Shown: piece after piece, positions 13,001-21,436 of the stretch
Layout of the letters: the number at the start of each line of letters is the position of its first letter
How positions within the stretch are numbered: position 1 is the stretch's first letter
The notes under the pieces: model-generated
Database searches by the model: none
What the model was told of the DNA's origin: nothing
What the model saw: only the letters and a program-made list of their open reading frames with translations
Translations under genes and position numbers: made by a program
From: Micromussa lordhowensis
Taxonomy: Eukaryota > Cnidaria > Anthozoa > Scleractinia > Lobophylliidae
Length of the DNA stretch: 64,000 bases
Assembly (NCBI GenBank): GCA_964020085.1
Contig: OZ026606.1
Coordinates: 23,781,073 to 23,845,072 of the forward strand
Reading direction: 5' to 3'

Positions 13001-16000
13001 GGTTGCAGATGCACTGTATTGCCCCTTCAGCTAACTTTACTGTGTTTGTAATTTCCATTAGCTGCCTGTGTGCCAGACTGTCTAAACGGTGGAACTTGTA
13101 ACAATGGTACTTGTGAATGCGCTCTCGGCTACTCAGGCCCAACTTGTAGAATTGGTAAGTCCTTTTGTTTGATCCTATTTTGTTTGAAGACTGTTCCAAT
13201 ATTAAACAGGTCATAAAAACTTCACTTCAGTATTTTTCGGAGAACTTTTCTTTTTCCGGAAAGAATCAGGAAAGTTCCATTTGCAATCAGGTGTACAAAG
13301 GGAAAGAAAATTCGAACATGATTTACTACGACTCTTTTATACTCAATTTGTATTATTCCTGGAAAAACACATCTTTATTGCTGTAAAGAACTCTGATTTT
13401 CAATGTTTCTAGCCTTATTTCAGACCCGGTCAGCTTAAAAACCATATCCTTGGGCACGGCCCCTCAACTTCCCCCCCCCCCCCCACCTCCCCCTCCTGCC
13501 CCTCCCTAGTCTTAGGGTGAAACTCTTGCTAACCTAGTGGCTTTTTTTACAGGGAGCCTGTGCGCACTTCCCCCAGATAATGGCCCGTGTTTATGGGACA
13601 TACAGGATGCTCTGACTCCAGCCAAGAAAAATAGCCTGACACAGGCTTGTGTTAATTATTTATCGGACATACAGAGCAGTTGTTCCGTGAAAAACAGTTC
13701 ATCGAGCTTTGCGGAATGTGAAAGCATTTGTGGTAGGTTGTTTAATGTTTCTTGAGGCTTGGCATTATATACGAACACATAGCGCTTCCAAACGTTTACA
13801 ATAGCAAAAAGAATTTGTAGAAGTAATTAATAATGCTCTAGAGACTTTTGTTTAACTTTTAAAATATTTTTTGAGGTGCGATTTAATATTAACATACATC
13901 ATATACCATCAGGACGCCGTTAAACATTTGCATTTTATCTTTTGCTGAAGAAGGCAACAGCAGTTGCCGAAACGTCCAACACAATATTTTAGCCAGTGTC
14001 AACCTCTTTAAATATCTTTTTTATCTAGTTTTTTAACATGCTTGGCTAAACGCCTAGCCTGCGAAAACAGCAGGAGCGAAGAAGGACGGCTGTTTTCGCA
14101 GGCTACTAAATTAAGTACTATACGCCAAACATTTTTTATGATTTGTTAGGGTACGACATGTTTGAGTCACATGAGCGGTTTTCGTATTTCTCTTGACTTA
14201 CAGGTCTGTTCCCATTCCCATGCACTTTCCCTGTGATCTTTGTGATTATCAGGCAGTACAATACAATGTGTTTTCGCAAACATGTGATGCTTAAGGCGGG
14301 GGTCCACCTGAAAGCCGTATTTTGGCTTGGTATTATGTTCTTAATGCAAATATCTCGTTTACGTTTCAAGCAATCAAGAATCTGTTCACTCATTACACAC
14401 ATCTATGTTTTGCGCCGTTTTGTAAATTTTTTGGTGATTTTTAGGTTTATTTGGAGACAGATAGTTTTTCTCAAAGGATTAGTAAAATTTATGGAAATAG
14501 GAAATTTTGAAGATTTGGTGTTGTTTTAAAATTAGAGTTTGAAGTTAAAAATTGATAGATACACACCAAACAGTTGCCTAACAACCCGAGTGCCATTGTG
14601 GGGTCGGGCAACTGTCTGGTGGTGTTCCATAACCTTTTCTCCCCCTTTCAATCTCTCTTTAAACTTCCTCAAATTTCACTTTAATTCAGGTAAACCCCCA
14701 CCTTAAGTTGCCGTTCTTCAGGCAGGCTTAGCAGACTATATAAGCGTTAACCAGCAGTGGGCATCTGAATGGACACTCAGAACCACCTTGTACAGTTCCG
14801 CATACAAATAAAAACGTATTGCTCAATAGCTTTCCATTCAATGGGCATTCCTTTTTGGTGAGGGGGGGGGGGGGGGGCGTGGTGGATGTAGTTCGCGTGT
14901 GCTCTGCAACACGCGCACGCCCTGCAACTCGCGTGTGCTCTGAGACACGCGCGAACCCTGCAACTCGCGTGCGCCCGTTATCTCGCGCGCTCCTGGAACT
15001 CGCGCCCTATACTTATGAGCGTTACGCTTGAAAAGGCAAGCTAAGCTTCGTTGAACCTGCTAGAGAAAAATGCACACCTGCTGGTGTAATTCACTGGGTT
15101 ATTTTGAAAAACAACCCCCGCAGCAGGCAGAGTAGATAACGTACGTGTCAATTATGAATTTGTTTTGGTAGATTCTCTCTGTGGTTTCGAACAAAAACAA
15201 CCAAACTGTTTGTAAAAAAAAAACATTGAAGAATAACGTTGTCAGTTTTCCATGTGATGCGTGCCCGAGTTTCCATGCTGTGACTCACGACTTTGTTTAT
15301 TTCTTGTGTGTCCATGCTTCCCGTCACGACTCCACAGCAAATGGACACTACGTGCTTGTTAATTTTGGGACCCAAGTTAGTCAAGGATCCAGTGGGAAAA
15401 AAGACAATCAATCCAGATGTGTTTACTATTAACAAGTACACGAGAACCTTAGAACCTACACCATGTCAATTGCACCAGGATAACATAGTAACTGCTCCCG
15501 GTCCCCACCTTCGTATTTTACGACTATTTTATTGCATGCCAAAGACTTTCTGGCTCTAAATTAATTTTCCCGTTTTTGCGCATGTTCCGTGACTAAATGA
15601 GGTCTTTGAACATCTTTTTATCAGAGACGCTTATGCGCCTAATCCTACAGATGACGCACAGGTTGTGAAACTGATGACTAGTTAAAACACGATATTCTTT
15701 GTCCGTGGTCAGCATTATAATCTTTCTTCCAAGTGATCACGAAATGAAATAATTTTATTTTGCGAAAGACGTGCGAAGTCTCATGATTTTTAGGGAAAAT
15801 ACAAGGTCATCATTTTAAATTACAATCCAAGTAAGTCGATCACGTTCTGCTCGATAACACGTTTTATTTTATTTAAACAGATGTTCAAGTAAAATTTAAA
15901 AGTTCAAAATTGAATCATGGTGTATTTACATTTGTGTATAGCCAGTTTTTCTTTACGTTTTGCCTAGAGTTATCCTTGTAATCAATTGGCTACGTGTGGT

Positions 16001-19000
16001 CAAAATTACGACCGCCGGTAATATTGTATATTATCTTGGTATCATGATTATCATCTCAAACACTGAGAGCTTCAAACATGGATAAATATTTCTTTCTTTT
16101 TTTCTGTTTATTGATGAGATATGCCTTTTGGAATGGGTTTGTTGAATAGAAAGGTCTCGGAGTTCGATCGCTACATTGTTTTAGTATTACTATTACTTCT
16201 GCTCGCCCGCCCCTAACACCGTGGCTATAAGTTTCGTGTTGTGTCAGTACGTGAATGGTGTACTTATTTCAGTGGTTTGTTTCCTTGGCAATTCGACTTT
16301 CTGATGAACGTTACATTTTTTAATGCTGTTCACATACACTACTTTTTAACCTTTGTCCGAAATTTAATTGCACGTTCCCATCAAGTTCGCAGCAATATAG
16401 TTCTCACCTTCTAAGATTTCGAAGTCATATTCTGCTTTTTCCGTTCTAACTGGTTTGTTCTCACGTAAAAACTAAACGCCCTATAAAATATATTTAAGTG
16501 TGAAACCAGGGGAAGTCCTTAATGGACATTCTTGAAAGCACTGCGCGTTCTTTGACATGAACAATATTTTATTGAGCAGAAGATCTTACGCAAAACATCC
16601 TAGGGAAGAAAATATCAAAATTCGAAAGACTTGTCACAGGCAATCCTAACTTTGGACGACCTTGTATTCTCCATAAATATTTTGCATGGAATTAAATTCG
16701 TCATTGATGATATTTTATTGAGCTGACACAAGCTTACGTAAAACATCGTTAAGTTGCAAATATCAAAGTACAATTGAATACTATGCGTGTCCTGCTTGAA
16801 ATCAAAATTACCATTGCCTTGAGCAGAAGATATTGACCAAAACTCAAAACGCCCTCAGTTAATTTTCTTGAGTATGAAAGCCATTTTATTGGCATTCTTT
16901 CGGGCACATGAAATCGCTTTACGTCAGGAGACCACATAACAACAATATTTTACGATAACAGTCTTTCCAAGTGTACTTCTCAAACAATGGGGTATTCGAC
17001 ATAACAGAAATTTTGGTGTAATATCTTTGAGATATTGTTATTAGGAATGTAAATTTTTCGGTGCTTGCAATTGCATCTTTTCATTTTAGAAGCACTTCAA
17101 CCAGCTTCTGCGGAATGTATTTCTTTTCGAGTAGTTGAAGTATCTTTGACGCGGATCTTTGTCGCTCTGGAGATGGGCAAATGCTAAAATCTGTCAACTT
17201 TGTGCTTGCGGTTTAATATTTTAATAAAACGAGATAGGGTTTTCATGCCTGGTACATGCTCAAGGTAGCAGTATTTGATTTCTTGGCTCTTTTTGCTGGT
17301 AAATATTTTAGAATTCTCTACAGTGGGATATTGTCTCCATGTGCCACCAAACTCTCAAACCTAAAACACGAACTCAGAGGAACTGAAAGGACGAAGTAAA
17401 GTCGAGTGGATTTTCCACTCACGTAACATTTTCGAGACTAAGCCGGACCACTCTGTACATACTGGGAAAAAAAGAGAACATTGTCTGAGTTGTTCACCAT
17501 TTTTCATTTTTTTTATTATTATTATCATTATTACTTTATTTTATCTACTTTTTAAAATAAAAATAGTAATAATAAAAGAGCAACCAAAAAAGAAAATCCT
17601 TAGTTACGGTCTTCACAATTGTGCTTGTGCTTTAAGCGTGATGTTACCACCATGAAAAGACATATCGCATATTTTGTTTAATTCGCCTTTGTAAACCAGC
17701 TGAGTTAAAGACTTATCGATCAAAAGTCACACTGAGCACGTGAGAGCCATGCTAAGCGAGAAAACGTGCGATATGCCACGACCTGAATACAAATAATCAC
17801 GGAGAGAGAACACAAAGACAAGGTCATGTTCTAATTTACACTAAGGCATTGTAGTCACGTCTGTCTTATTATTACACTAGCATTAGCTGTACGTAACATC
17901 TTTGAGGTGAAAAGTAAATGTGCGGGACAGATGCACAGGCCCTTGAAACGCCGGTGCTTTCTGGTGCAAGCGATCGCCTTTTCTATATTCAAATACTGCA
18001 GTGTTGAAATTACCCATAACAATACGACTTGCTGGACTAGTCTTTGTGTCTGAAGCACGTACTCACCGAAACAAAAAAGTAAACTTATCAATAAATATCA
18101 TATGTATATCAACATGTCGCGGTTAAAAATCAGTGTCGATTTTGTGCTCCTCTGTTTGAGTTTTTTCTCCTTAGTACTCAATTCGTTGTTATTTTCTCAC
18201 GACTGTATTCTTCTGCCCGTAAAACACCTGTACGACGTGATGTTTGTGTCTTAAAAACGATAAAATGGCTCTCGAATAATAAGTATTCCATCGGTGTCCT
18301 TCAGAAGTGTTTGTTTGTACAATTGTCTCTTATTCCATACTGGCACTATTTGAAGTTACTGCAAAGTTGTATAGCGTATTGCAGATATGCTGCTACTTTA
18401 CAGATAGCTCAATTTTAATTTCCTGAGTTGTAATGTTTCTTACAAGCAAGAGGTACATGTTTTTCTCTAGAAGGTCCTAGAAGTGGAAGTCCTAATTACT
18501 CGCAAACTGATTTGCATTTGGGATTAGCATTGTCTGACGTCTGTTCAAATTGCTGACGTTTCTCTCTTTCAGTTCAAGTACCTTGCGTAATATACTGTAT
18601 TCATCCTTTAAGCTTATCAATGTATGTATTAAATTGCTAAGGAATGTGTTCTTTTCAACTTGGTCTAAGGAAAGTCATCACTCTAAGGAGGATTTTAGTC
18701 AAATTTCATTTCGTTGTCTGGTTACGATACCTTCCATGTGTGAATTCAATACTTTACATTTCGCGACACTCGTGACTGATTAGTATTCCGATCAGTGTAT
18801 CACTGATTCGAGTATAAAGGAAGTCCGCGATTCCACAATAATTTATTACGCATTGGTGTAACATTCCACGATTTTTATATATAGTTTTATACGCTATTGA
18901 GGGTGTTTCAGTAATGTTGAGAACAGTATTGATCGACAATTAGTCACGTAAAACTCTTATGGCTGATAATGTAACATTAATATTCGCTGGTCACTTGCTG

Positions 19001-21436
19001 ATTTTGAGCGACATAATTAAATTTGAGCTAATTGACGCTGTATTTCACGTTGGGAAAGCGAAATTTTCGATTCACCCATGTAATGAAATTCGTAATTCGT
19101 TGTTTTAAATGCAATTTAAAAGTCAACTTATTAGTCATAAACTGTAACTCCATGCAGGATTGGTTATTAGGCTGAGCGGTACAAGAAAAAAGAGATTCTG
19201 TTTTTCGGTTCGGGGGGGGGATGGTGACAACATTGAGAAGGGGTGTTATGGAGCATCCAACTGCAGGAAACAAAAGAACATTTTAACAGTTCTTTCGAAA
19301 GTTAACTTGCGATGATTCAATTCATTTGGTAATTAGCTCGACTTCCTTTTCTTTAATATGCAGGTTGCATTACTTCGCCTACGCGAAACACTGTCTACTT
19401 GTTTCCCGTTCAATTTCCGTGCAGTATCTCACGAGCACATTGCACGTTCTCGCTGTAGTGAACTATAGGGTAACACGTACCCATTTACTCGAGACAATTC
19501 GTCTCGGATGTACACGGCGCTTATCTCCGATATTTGTGATCACCGTATGTGAGCATCTGTCGGACGTATGCCGGGAAACCGTTCTTCTCAAAGCCGGAAC
19601 ACGGTAAACAAATTCCCGATCTTATGACCGGACTTTTCAAGATTAACTTTCAATAAACCGGAATAAGCCGCCCGCAACACACCTTATTGTTCATAGCAGA
19701 TCTCTCTTGACTGACGCATATTTTGATCAAACATTGCAAAATTAAGCCACACCTTCTTGTCAACTCAACTGCGTACATTTCCCGCTTTTAATCAATGATA
19801 ATGTGTGGATAGTTATAGCGCGGCGTATTGATAAAGACTCCTACACGCTTTTTTCTTCTTGCAAAGCATTAAAACCGTTACTGTTACAGTTTATTTTACA
19901 AAAGAGTTCTTTAAGATGCAATTGAAAGTCAATACTATCGTAGTTCTCGCTATACATCTGGTTTCAGCTGTTGTATTTATGTTCAGTACTGCTAAAAACG
20001 AAAAAACCGAATTGTTTTCATTTAATGTCCAACGTTTGCGAATGAAACCTTAGTGTGTGACTGATTTGAAGCTTCTGTTTTTTGGCTTAACTGTAAAAAT
20101 CGAAGTTGTGATTATAAGGTCCACGATTGTGGGCGTTGGAGAGATGTTGGGAACGGTGCGGTGGAAAGCGAAGCCAAGGGGAGGAATATCTTTCCTGTCT
20201 GAAAAAGGACTTCGTTAGACTTAGTCGTCTAACATCATTGCATTTTTTCACTGCACAGGTGACGGTGCTCCCATCTGCTCGAGTGTCTGGAAAAGTAATA
20301 AGTGTGGTACAGAAGTGTTAAAGTATTATTTCAACCCTACCACTAACATGTGCGAGGCGTTTAAATACTACAGCTGCCTGGGTAACGACAACAAGTTTGA
20401 TAGCAAACAACTCTGCCAGGATGCTTGTGCTTCTCCAAGTAAGTGACTCAACAGCTGCGGAAATTTTCTTTTTTTTTAATAGATTTTAACTCTTCACACT
20501 TGCGGCGTTAAGGCACTATTGTAAAGGATAATGAACATTGATTTATTAAGTGCGCTTTATCAGTTGTCTAGTAAGGAACTGGGATCATAACGATTCATGC
20601 AAACCTCTCTGGCGTCCGTTCCAGCATTCTGGACTCGCTAGTTCTCACTTTCGTCCGAGCATCTGGAATATTTAGTGTGTTTCCTAACTTTACTTATTGA
20701 GCCATTTACAGGGTAAAACAGAACTTTTCTAATAACCACAAACTGTAGTAACGTGCGAATATCAAGCCAGTGATGTAACTCTCTTATGTTATTCACACGT
20801 CGCTCGTGTTGCTTTGGAGGCGGCGTGGCCGAGTGGTTTAGGGCGCTGGATTTGAAATCTGGAGTTCCCTGGTTCAAATCCTTCACCCTACCACTATCTG
20901 GATTTGTTCTCGGTAGTCCCGAGTTCAACTCCTCGACCGCGTTGTGTAAATAGCCAACTGGTCAGCCTCCCACCAGTTGGGATTCTTAACAGTTTATGTT
21001 CTATTTGAAATATTTGGTTATTTATTTACAGTGTCCCCAATTAGTACAACAGTGCTAAATACATATGACACTTAAATAAAGTTATAATAATAAAGTTATA
21101 AAAAGTTACTCGTACCCTGAATACACCGCCTGCGATTACATCGTTTTCTCCTCTCGCAGGCTGCGTGGAACAGAGCCGCGACGATTGCATTCGCAACAAG
21201 CATATAGCTCTGATTCTAATTTGTGCCCTGCTGCTTCCTCTGTCACGCTCTCTTACTTGTTCTTGATGATTGTTTTTCCTCCTCCCGACATTGTGGTTTA
21301 ACAATGTTGTTGTCCTTTTTCAGATGCAAGACGGAGACGTTCAGATTCCAACAGAACCCATCCGTCCAGGACGAATGGCCATTATAAAACGATAGTTCAG
21401 AGATTACACGGTATTGCAAGACAGTCTGCGAGATGA
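64..21436 (+). CDS. Mosaic secreted/extracellular-matrix protein, 21 exons visible, 5' partial
   Basis: Spliced gene reconstructed by hand. Exons: 64-393, 908-1195, 1617-2068, 2924-3221, 4011-4304, 4827-4991, 5828-6036, 6129-6417, 6782-7084, 7487-7630, 8140-8427, 9283-9439, 10345-10447, 11127-11289, 11420-11512, 11927-12028, 12507-12602, 13062-13154, 13553-13732, 20259-20438, 21324-21436. All junctions are GT-AG, phases agree throughout, and the sum gives about 1445 codons before TGA. Order: unknown modules (aa 1-206), LamG-like (207-456), unknown (457-554), LamG-like (555-775), unknown (776-876), CBM14 (877-924), unknown (925-1020), PLAT (1021-1161), EGF x4 (1162-1289), Kunitz x2 (1290-1409), basic tail. 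The first exon begins mid-codon, so upstream exons, including any signal peptide, lie outside. Many N-x-S/T sequons and cysteine-rich modules, with no membrane segment, indicate secretion. A role in matrix, adhesion or skeletal organic matrix is inference. Confidence 0.85.
908..1195 (+). CDS. Exon 2: unknown beta-rich module, copy 2
   Basis: Acceptor cccttag, donor gtgagt, phase 1-1, 96 codons. Module signature seen as [19 protein letters not shown], then a P-V-I-F-D-A-K-D step, L-E-I-N-G, and a closing N-M-T-I-T-A-P that includes an N-glycosylation sequon. No cysteines are present, so the fold does not rely on disulfides. Confidence 0.82.
1617..2068 (+). CDS. Exon 3: first LamG/concanavalin-like domain, N-terminal part
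   Basis: Acceptor ctctacag, donor gtaggt; enters at phase 1, leaves at phase 0. The second half ([14 protein letters not shown], then EPRYIVDTG and RGFALF) aligns with exon 7 ([29 protein letters not shown]). The first half carries the linker that the second LamG copy has on a separate exon (exon 6). The pattern is that of laminin-G/concanavalin-like lectin domains, which bind glycans or matrix proteins. The ligand cannot be inferred. Confidence 0.78.
2369..2397. repeat. Pentanucleotide microsatellite (GTAAC)n
   Basis: About five uninterrupted CGTAA/GTAAC units inside the intron between exons 3 and 4, with decayed units on both sides. The rest of this 0.85 kb intron shows nothing recognisable. 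Confidence 0.8.
2924..3221 (+). CDS. Exon 4: first LamG-like domain, C-terminal part
   Basis: Starts in phase 0 after a weak acceptor (ttacaag) and ends in phase 1 before gtaagt. The start was chosen because VES...WVYVMVTW matches exon 8 (VES...WQYVMVTW) at the same phase. The W-x-Y-V-M-V-T-W strand, F-Y-N, and a late V-I-G-R strand are typical of the LamG C-terminal half. An N-T-T sequon is present. Confidence 0.8.
3529..3828 (+). mobile_element. tRNA-derived SINE, family 1, with target-site duplication
   Basis: A ~300 bp unit with a tRNA-like head (A-box-like ggcctcatggttagtgcga, B-box-like gggttcgatccc) and a body shared with 41251-41545 (for example the stretches around 3602-3650 and 3696-3725). 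Flanked by an exact 13-bp direct repeat, CTCATTATGTGTT at 3516-3528 and 3829-3841, as expected for LINE-type insertion. Lies in the intron before exon 5. Confidence 0.85.
4011..4304 (+). CDS. Exon 5: unknown beta-rich module, copy 3
   Basis: Acceptor ctccgcag, donor gtaagt, phase 1-1, 98 codons. Signature: [19 protein letters not shown], a glycine, then [13 protein letters not shown] and a closing L-I-V-T-V-A strand. It sits between the two LamG-like domains, so the modules alternate. Confidence 0.82.
4827..4991 (+). CDS. Exon 6: linker and start of second LamG-like domain
   Basis: Acceptor tcgcacag, donor gtcagt, phase 1-1, 55 codons. It ends with [13 protein letters not shown], which resembles the first strand of a LamG domain. 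It corresponds to the first half of exon 3, where no intron interrupts, so an intron was gained here or lost there. Confidence 0.75.
5251..5392. mobile_element. Foldback/MITE-like inverted repeat
   Basis: Arms of about 68 nt beginning TCTTATTAGACGTTTTGGTG and ending with its reverse complement, separated by a few bases around 5320. Nearly perfect in the outer 45 nt, with several mismatches further in. Sits in the intron before exon 7. Confidence 0.75.
5396..5548. repeat. Second inverted-repeat unit beside the 5.3 kb foldback
   Basis: Outer arms TTATTATCCAAC (from about 5397) and GTTGGATAATAA (5537-5548). Inside, 5473-5504 is a hairpin with 14-bp perfect arms (CGAGTACAAATATC), and a third partial copy of that arm lies at about 5509-5525. 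Probably part of the same composite foldback element as 5251-5392. Confidence 0.65.
5828..6036 (+). CDS. Exon 7: second LamG-like domain, middle
   Basis: Acceptor cattgcag, donor gtaagt, phase 1 in and 0 out, 70 codons. Shows a conserved cysteine pair (E-C-L-S-N-P-D-K-C), then [35 protein letters not shown], and W-R at the junction. Confidence 0.82.
6129..6417 (+). CDS. Exon 8: second LamG-like domain, C-terminal part
   Basis: Acceptor tttgcag, donor gtgaga, phase 0 in and 1 out. Contains [20 protein letters not shown], the signature strand of LamG domains, with an N-G-T sequon, and a late L-V-V-G-R-N strand. Confidence 0.85.
6605..6691. mobile_element. Short palindromic MITE (87 bp)
   Basis: Inverted repeats of 32 bp with about 28 matches (left arm starts ACTTAATAACTGGTCCC; right arm ends GGGGACCAGTCGTTAAGT). 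Lies in the intron between exons 8 and 9. Confidence 0.7.
6782..7084 (+). CDS. Exon 9: unknown beta-rich module, copy 4
   Basis: Acceptor tttattag, donor gtaagt, phase 1-1, 101 codons. Signature: [39 protein letters not shown] and a closing K-L-V-T-I-T-A-A strand. Confidence 0.82.
7487..7630 (+). CDS. Exon 10: CBM14 / peritrophin-A chitin-binding domain
   Basis: Acceptor tgttccag, donor gtaaat, phase 1-1, 48 codons. Pattern C-x5-G-L-F-x-D-P-x4-R-Y-I-H-C-x9-V-C-P-x5-W-N-D-T-R-K-S-C is the CBM14 (peritrophin-A) layout: a tyrosine before the second cysteine, then C-P, then a tryptophan and a final cysteine. Such domains bind chitin or related glycans. Only four of the usual six cysteines are obvious, so this may be a shortened version. 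Confidence 0.78.
8140..8427 (+). CDS. Exon 11: unknown beta-rich module, copy 5
   Basis: Acceptor gctaacag, donor gtaagt, phase 1-1, 96 codons. Signature: [20 protein letters not shown], then P-L-F-L-N-N and a closing V-V-P-V-T-I-T-N-P. Last of the five copies before PLAT. Confidence 0.82.
8468..9050 (+). mobile_element. tRNA-Ser-like SINE, family 3, split by a MITE
   Basis: The head CGTGGCCGAGTGG, B-box-like gggttcaagtccc and the ctcggtagaccctagttcaa stretch precede 8576. The tail aactggtctgcctcccgcca resumes after 8991. The same parts are contiguous in the copy at 20821-20993, so the 408-bp element between them inserted later. The anticodon-arm region of the head is deleted. Confidence 0.75.
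8580..8987. mobile_element. TTAA-flanked MITE, copy 1 (408 bp)
   Basis: Bounded by TTAA at 8576-8579 and 8988-8991. Terminal inverted repeats GGCGGGGGTAAAC / GTTTACCCCCGCC. TTAA duplication is the hallmark of the piggyBac group, so this is probably a non-autonomous piggyBac-like element, though the termini do not begin with the common CCC. A short ORF in it is shared with copy 2 but shows no transposase features. Confidence 0.82.
9283..9439 (+). CDS. Exon 12: PLAT/LH2 domain, first part
   Basis: Acceptor ccatttag, donor gtaagt, phase 1 in and 2 out. [20 protein letters not shown] followed by V-R-L-T-G-D is a clear PLAT/LH2 beginning. PLAT domains, found in lipoxygenases, polycystins and RAB6-interacting proteins, are beta sandwiches for lipid or protein contact. 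Confidence 0.9.
9902..10282 (+). mobile_element. tRNA-derived SINE, family 2, with gctat tail
   Basis: Head with A box ggttagctcagttggtagag and B box gggttcgagcccc, then about 300 bp of body (stretches such as gacgttaaagaacccacgta) ending in tandem gctat units at about 10260-10282. The acceptor-stem halves do not pair, so it is not an intact tRNA gene. In the intron inside the PLAT domain. Confidence 0.8.
10345..10447 (+). CDS. Exon 13: PLAT/LH2 domain, middle
   Basis: Acceptor tttccag, donor at AAG|gtgact, phase 2 in and 0 out. Encodes T-D-A-F-R-V then I-T-N-V-F-V-E-L and K-K-W-L-L-E-K. Reading on past the donor hits a stop within 10 codons. Splicing to exon 14 restores the PLAT pattern W-L-L-E-K-I-S-V-K-D. 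Confidence 0.85.
10660..10935 (+). mobile_element. tRNA-derived SINE, family 4, rearranged copy
   Basis: tRNA-like head around 10793-10850 (ttggtagagcactgcaccg, gaatcccgttcag). A flanking block at 10713-10740 recurs as its reverse complement near 10905-10930, so the copy is a partial head-to-head composite. Related to 43005-43390. In the intron between exons 13 and 14. Confidence 0.65.
11127..11289 (+). CDS. Exon 14: PLAT/LH2 domain, end, plus linker
   Basis: Acceptor aatttag, donor gtgagt, phase 0 in and 1 out. [18 protein letters not shown] is the usual last strand of PLAT. A proline-rich linker (P-P-A-K-P-N-P-F) then leads to the EGF repeats. Confidence 0.85.
11420..11512 (+). CDS. Exon 15: EGF-like repeat 1
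   Basis: Acceptor tttgtag, donor gtaaca, phase 1-1. C-x3-C-x4-G-T-C-x4-C-x-C-P-x5-G-E-H-C gives six cysteines in EGF spacing. No calcium-binding D-x-D/N-E start is visible. Confidence 0.9.
11927..12028 (+). CDS. Exon 16: EGF-like repeat 2
   Basis: Acceptor tctttag, donor gtaagt, phase 1-1. Six cysteines: C-x3-C-x5-C-x8-C-x-C-P-K-G-Y-T-G-x3-C. Contains an N-C-T sequon. Confidence 0.9.
12507..12602 (+). CDS. Exon 17: EGF-like repeat 3
   Basis: Acceptor gtcacag, donor gtaagt, phase 1-1. Six cysteines with the closing [10 protein letters not shown]. Confidence 0.9.
13062..13154 (+). CDS. Exon 18: EGF-like repeat 4
   Basis: Acceptor ccattag, donor gtaagt, phase 1-1. C-x3-C-L-N-G-G-T-C-x4[12 protein letters not shown]. 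Contains an N-G-T sequon. Confidence 0.9.
13553..13732 (+). CDS. Exon 19: divergent Kunitz-like domain
   Basis: Acceptor tttacag, donor gtaggt, phase 1-1, 60 codons. Six cysteines spaced 8-19-10-11-3. First gap (8), last gap (3), the P-P-D-N-G-P-C start and the F-A-E-C-E-S-I-C end fit Kunitz/BPTI, but the middle gaps are longer than the usual 15-7-12 and the aromatic core is poor. Either a decayed Kunitz fold or another six-cysteine module. N-S-S sequon near the end. Confidence 0.7.
13945..13976 (+). ncRNA. Hammerhead-ribozyme-like core, isolated
   Basis: CTGAAGA (13945-13951), an A, then a perfect 6-bp stem GGCAAC/GTTGCC with loop AGCA (53-68), then GAAAC and GTC. This is the order of the hammerhead catalytic core (CUGANGA, stem II, GAAA, cleavage triplet), with one extra A before stem II. 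Such motifs are known in Penelope-like elements. Stems I and III are not evident, so it may be only a relic. Confidence 0.4.
14055..14105. repeat. Perfect 17-bp inverted repeat
   Basis: TAGCCTGCGAAAACAGC and its exact reverse complement separated by 17 nt; consistent with a miniature foldback element. Confidence 0.7.
14295..14702. mobile_element. TTAA-flanked MITE, copy 2 (408 bp)
   Basis: Bounded by TTAA at 14291-14294 and 14703-14706, exactly the same length as copy 1 and alike along its whole length. Termini GGCGGGGGTCCACC and GGTAAACCCCCACC have each diverged slightly. In the 6.5 kb intron. Confidence 0.82.
14862..15016. repeat. Poly-G tract followed by CG-rich minisatellite
   Basis: A run of 16 G at 14862-14877, then irregular units around ctgcaactcgcgtg and tctgagacacgcgcg up to about 15016. 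Locally far more CG-rich than its surroundings. A weaker relative (ctgcaacttgcgcg) lies near 32130. Confidence 0.65.
20259..20438 (+). CDS. Exon 20: Kunitz/BPTI domain
   Basis: Acceptor ctgcacag, donor gtaagt, phase 1-1, 60 codons; follows a 6.5 kb intron. Cysteine spacing 8-15-7-12-3 matches Kunitz/BPTI exactly, with Y-Y-F-N before the third cysteine and C-x-G-N-x-N-x-F. The residue after the second cysteine (the P1 position) is glycine rather than lysine or arginine, so trypsin-like inhibition is unlikely. A structural or other binding role is inferred. Confidence 0.88.
20821..20993 (+). mobile_element. tRNA-Ser-like SINE, family 3, uninterrupted copy
   Basis: Head GGCGTGGCCGAGTGGTTTAG with an anticodon loop TTTGAAA (TGA, as in tRNA-Ser) and a B box, but no proper variable arm, so a tRNA-derived repeat rather than a functional tRNA gene. 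The body ends in the catcagttggg-like tail shared with 8991-9050. In the last intron of the mosaic gene. Confidence 0.75.
21324..21436 (+). CDS. Exon 21: terminal exon with basic tail and stop
   Basis: Acceptor ctttttcag, phase 1 start, 37 codons then TGA. Begins N-A-R-R-R-R-S, a furin-like R-x-R-R site, followed by a basic tail with an N-R-T sequon. No hydrophobic stretch, so no membrane anchor or GPI signal. Confidence 0.78.

Larger units (their letters stand above)
13733..20258. other. 6.5 kb intron between the two Kunitz exons
   Basis: Holds a hammerhead-like motif (13945), a short inverted repeat (14055), a TTAA MITE (14295) and a CG-rich minisatellite (14880). Two related stretches near 16560-16625 and 16705-16770 share ttttattgagc and aaacatc. 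From 16.8 to 20.2 kb I see AT-rich DNA with no exon that fits phase and no recognisable repeat. An undetected small exon cannot be excluded. Confidence 0.6.

Noticed and set aside
20821..20895. Possible tRNA-Ser gene
   Set aside because: No proper variable arm, poor acceptor stem, SINE body follows.
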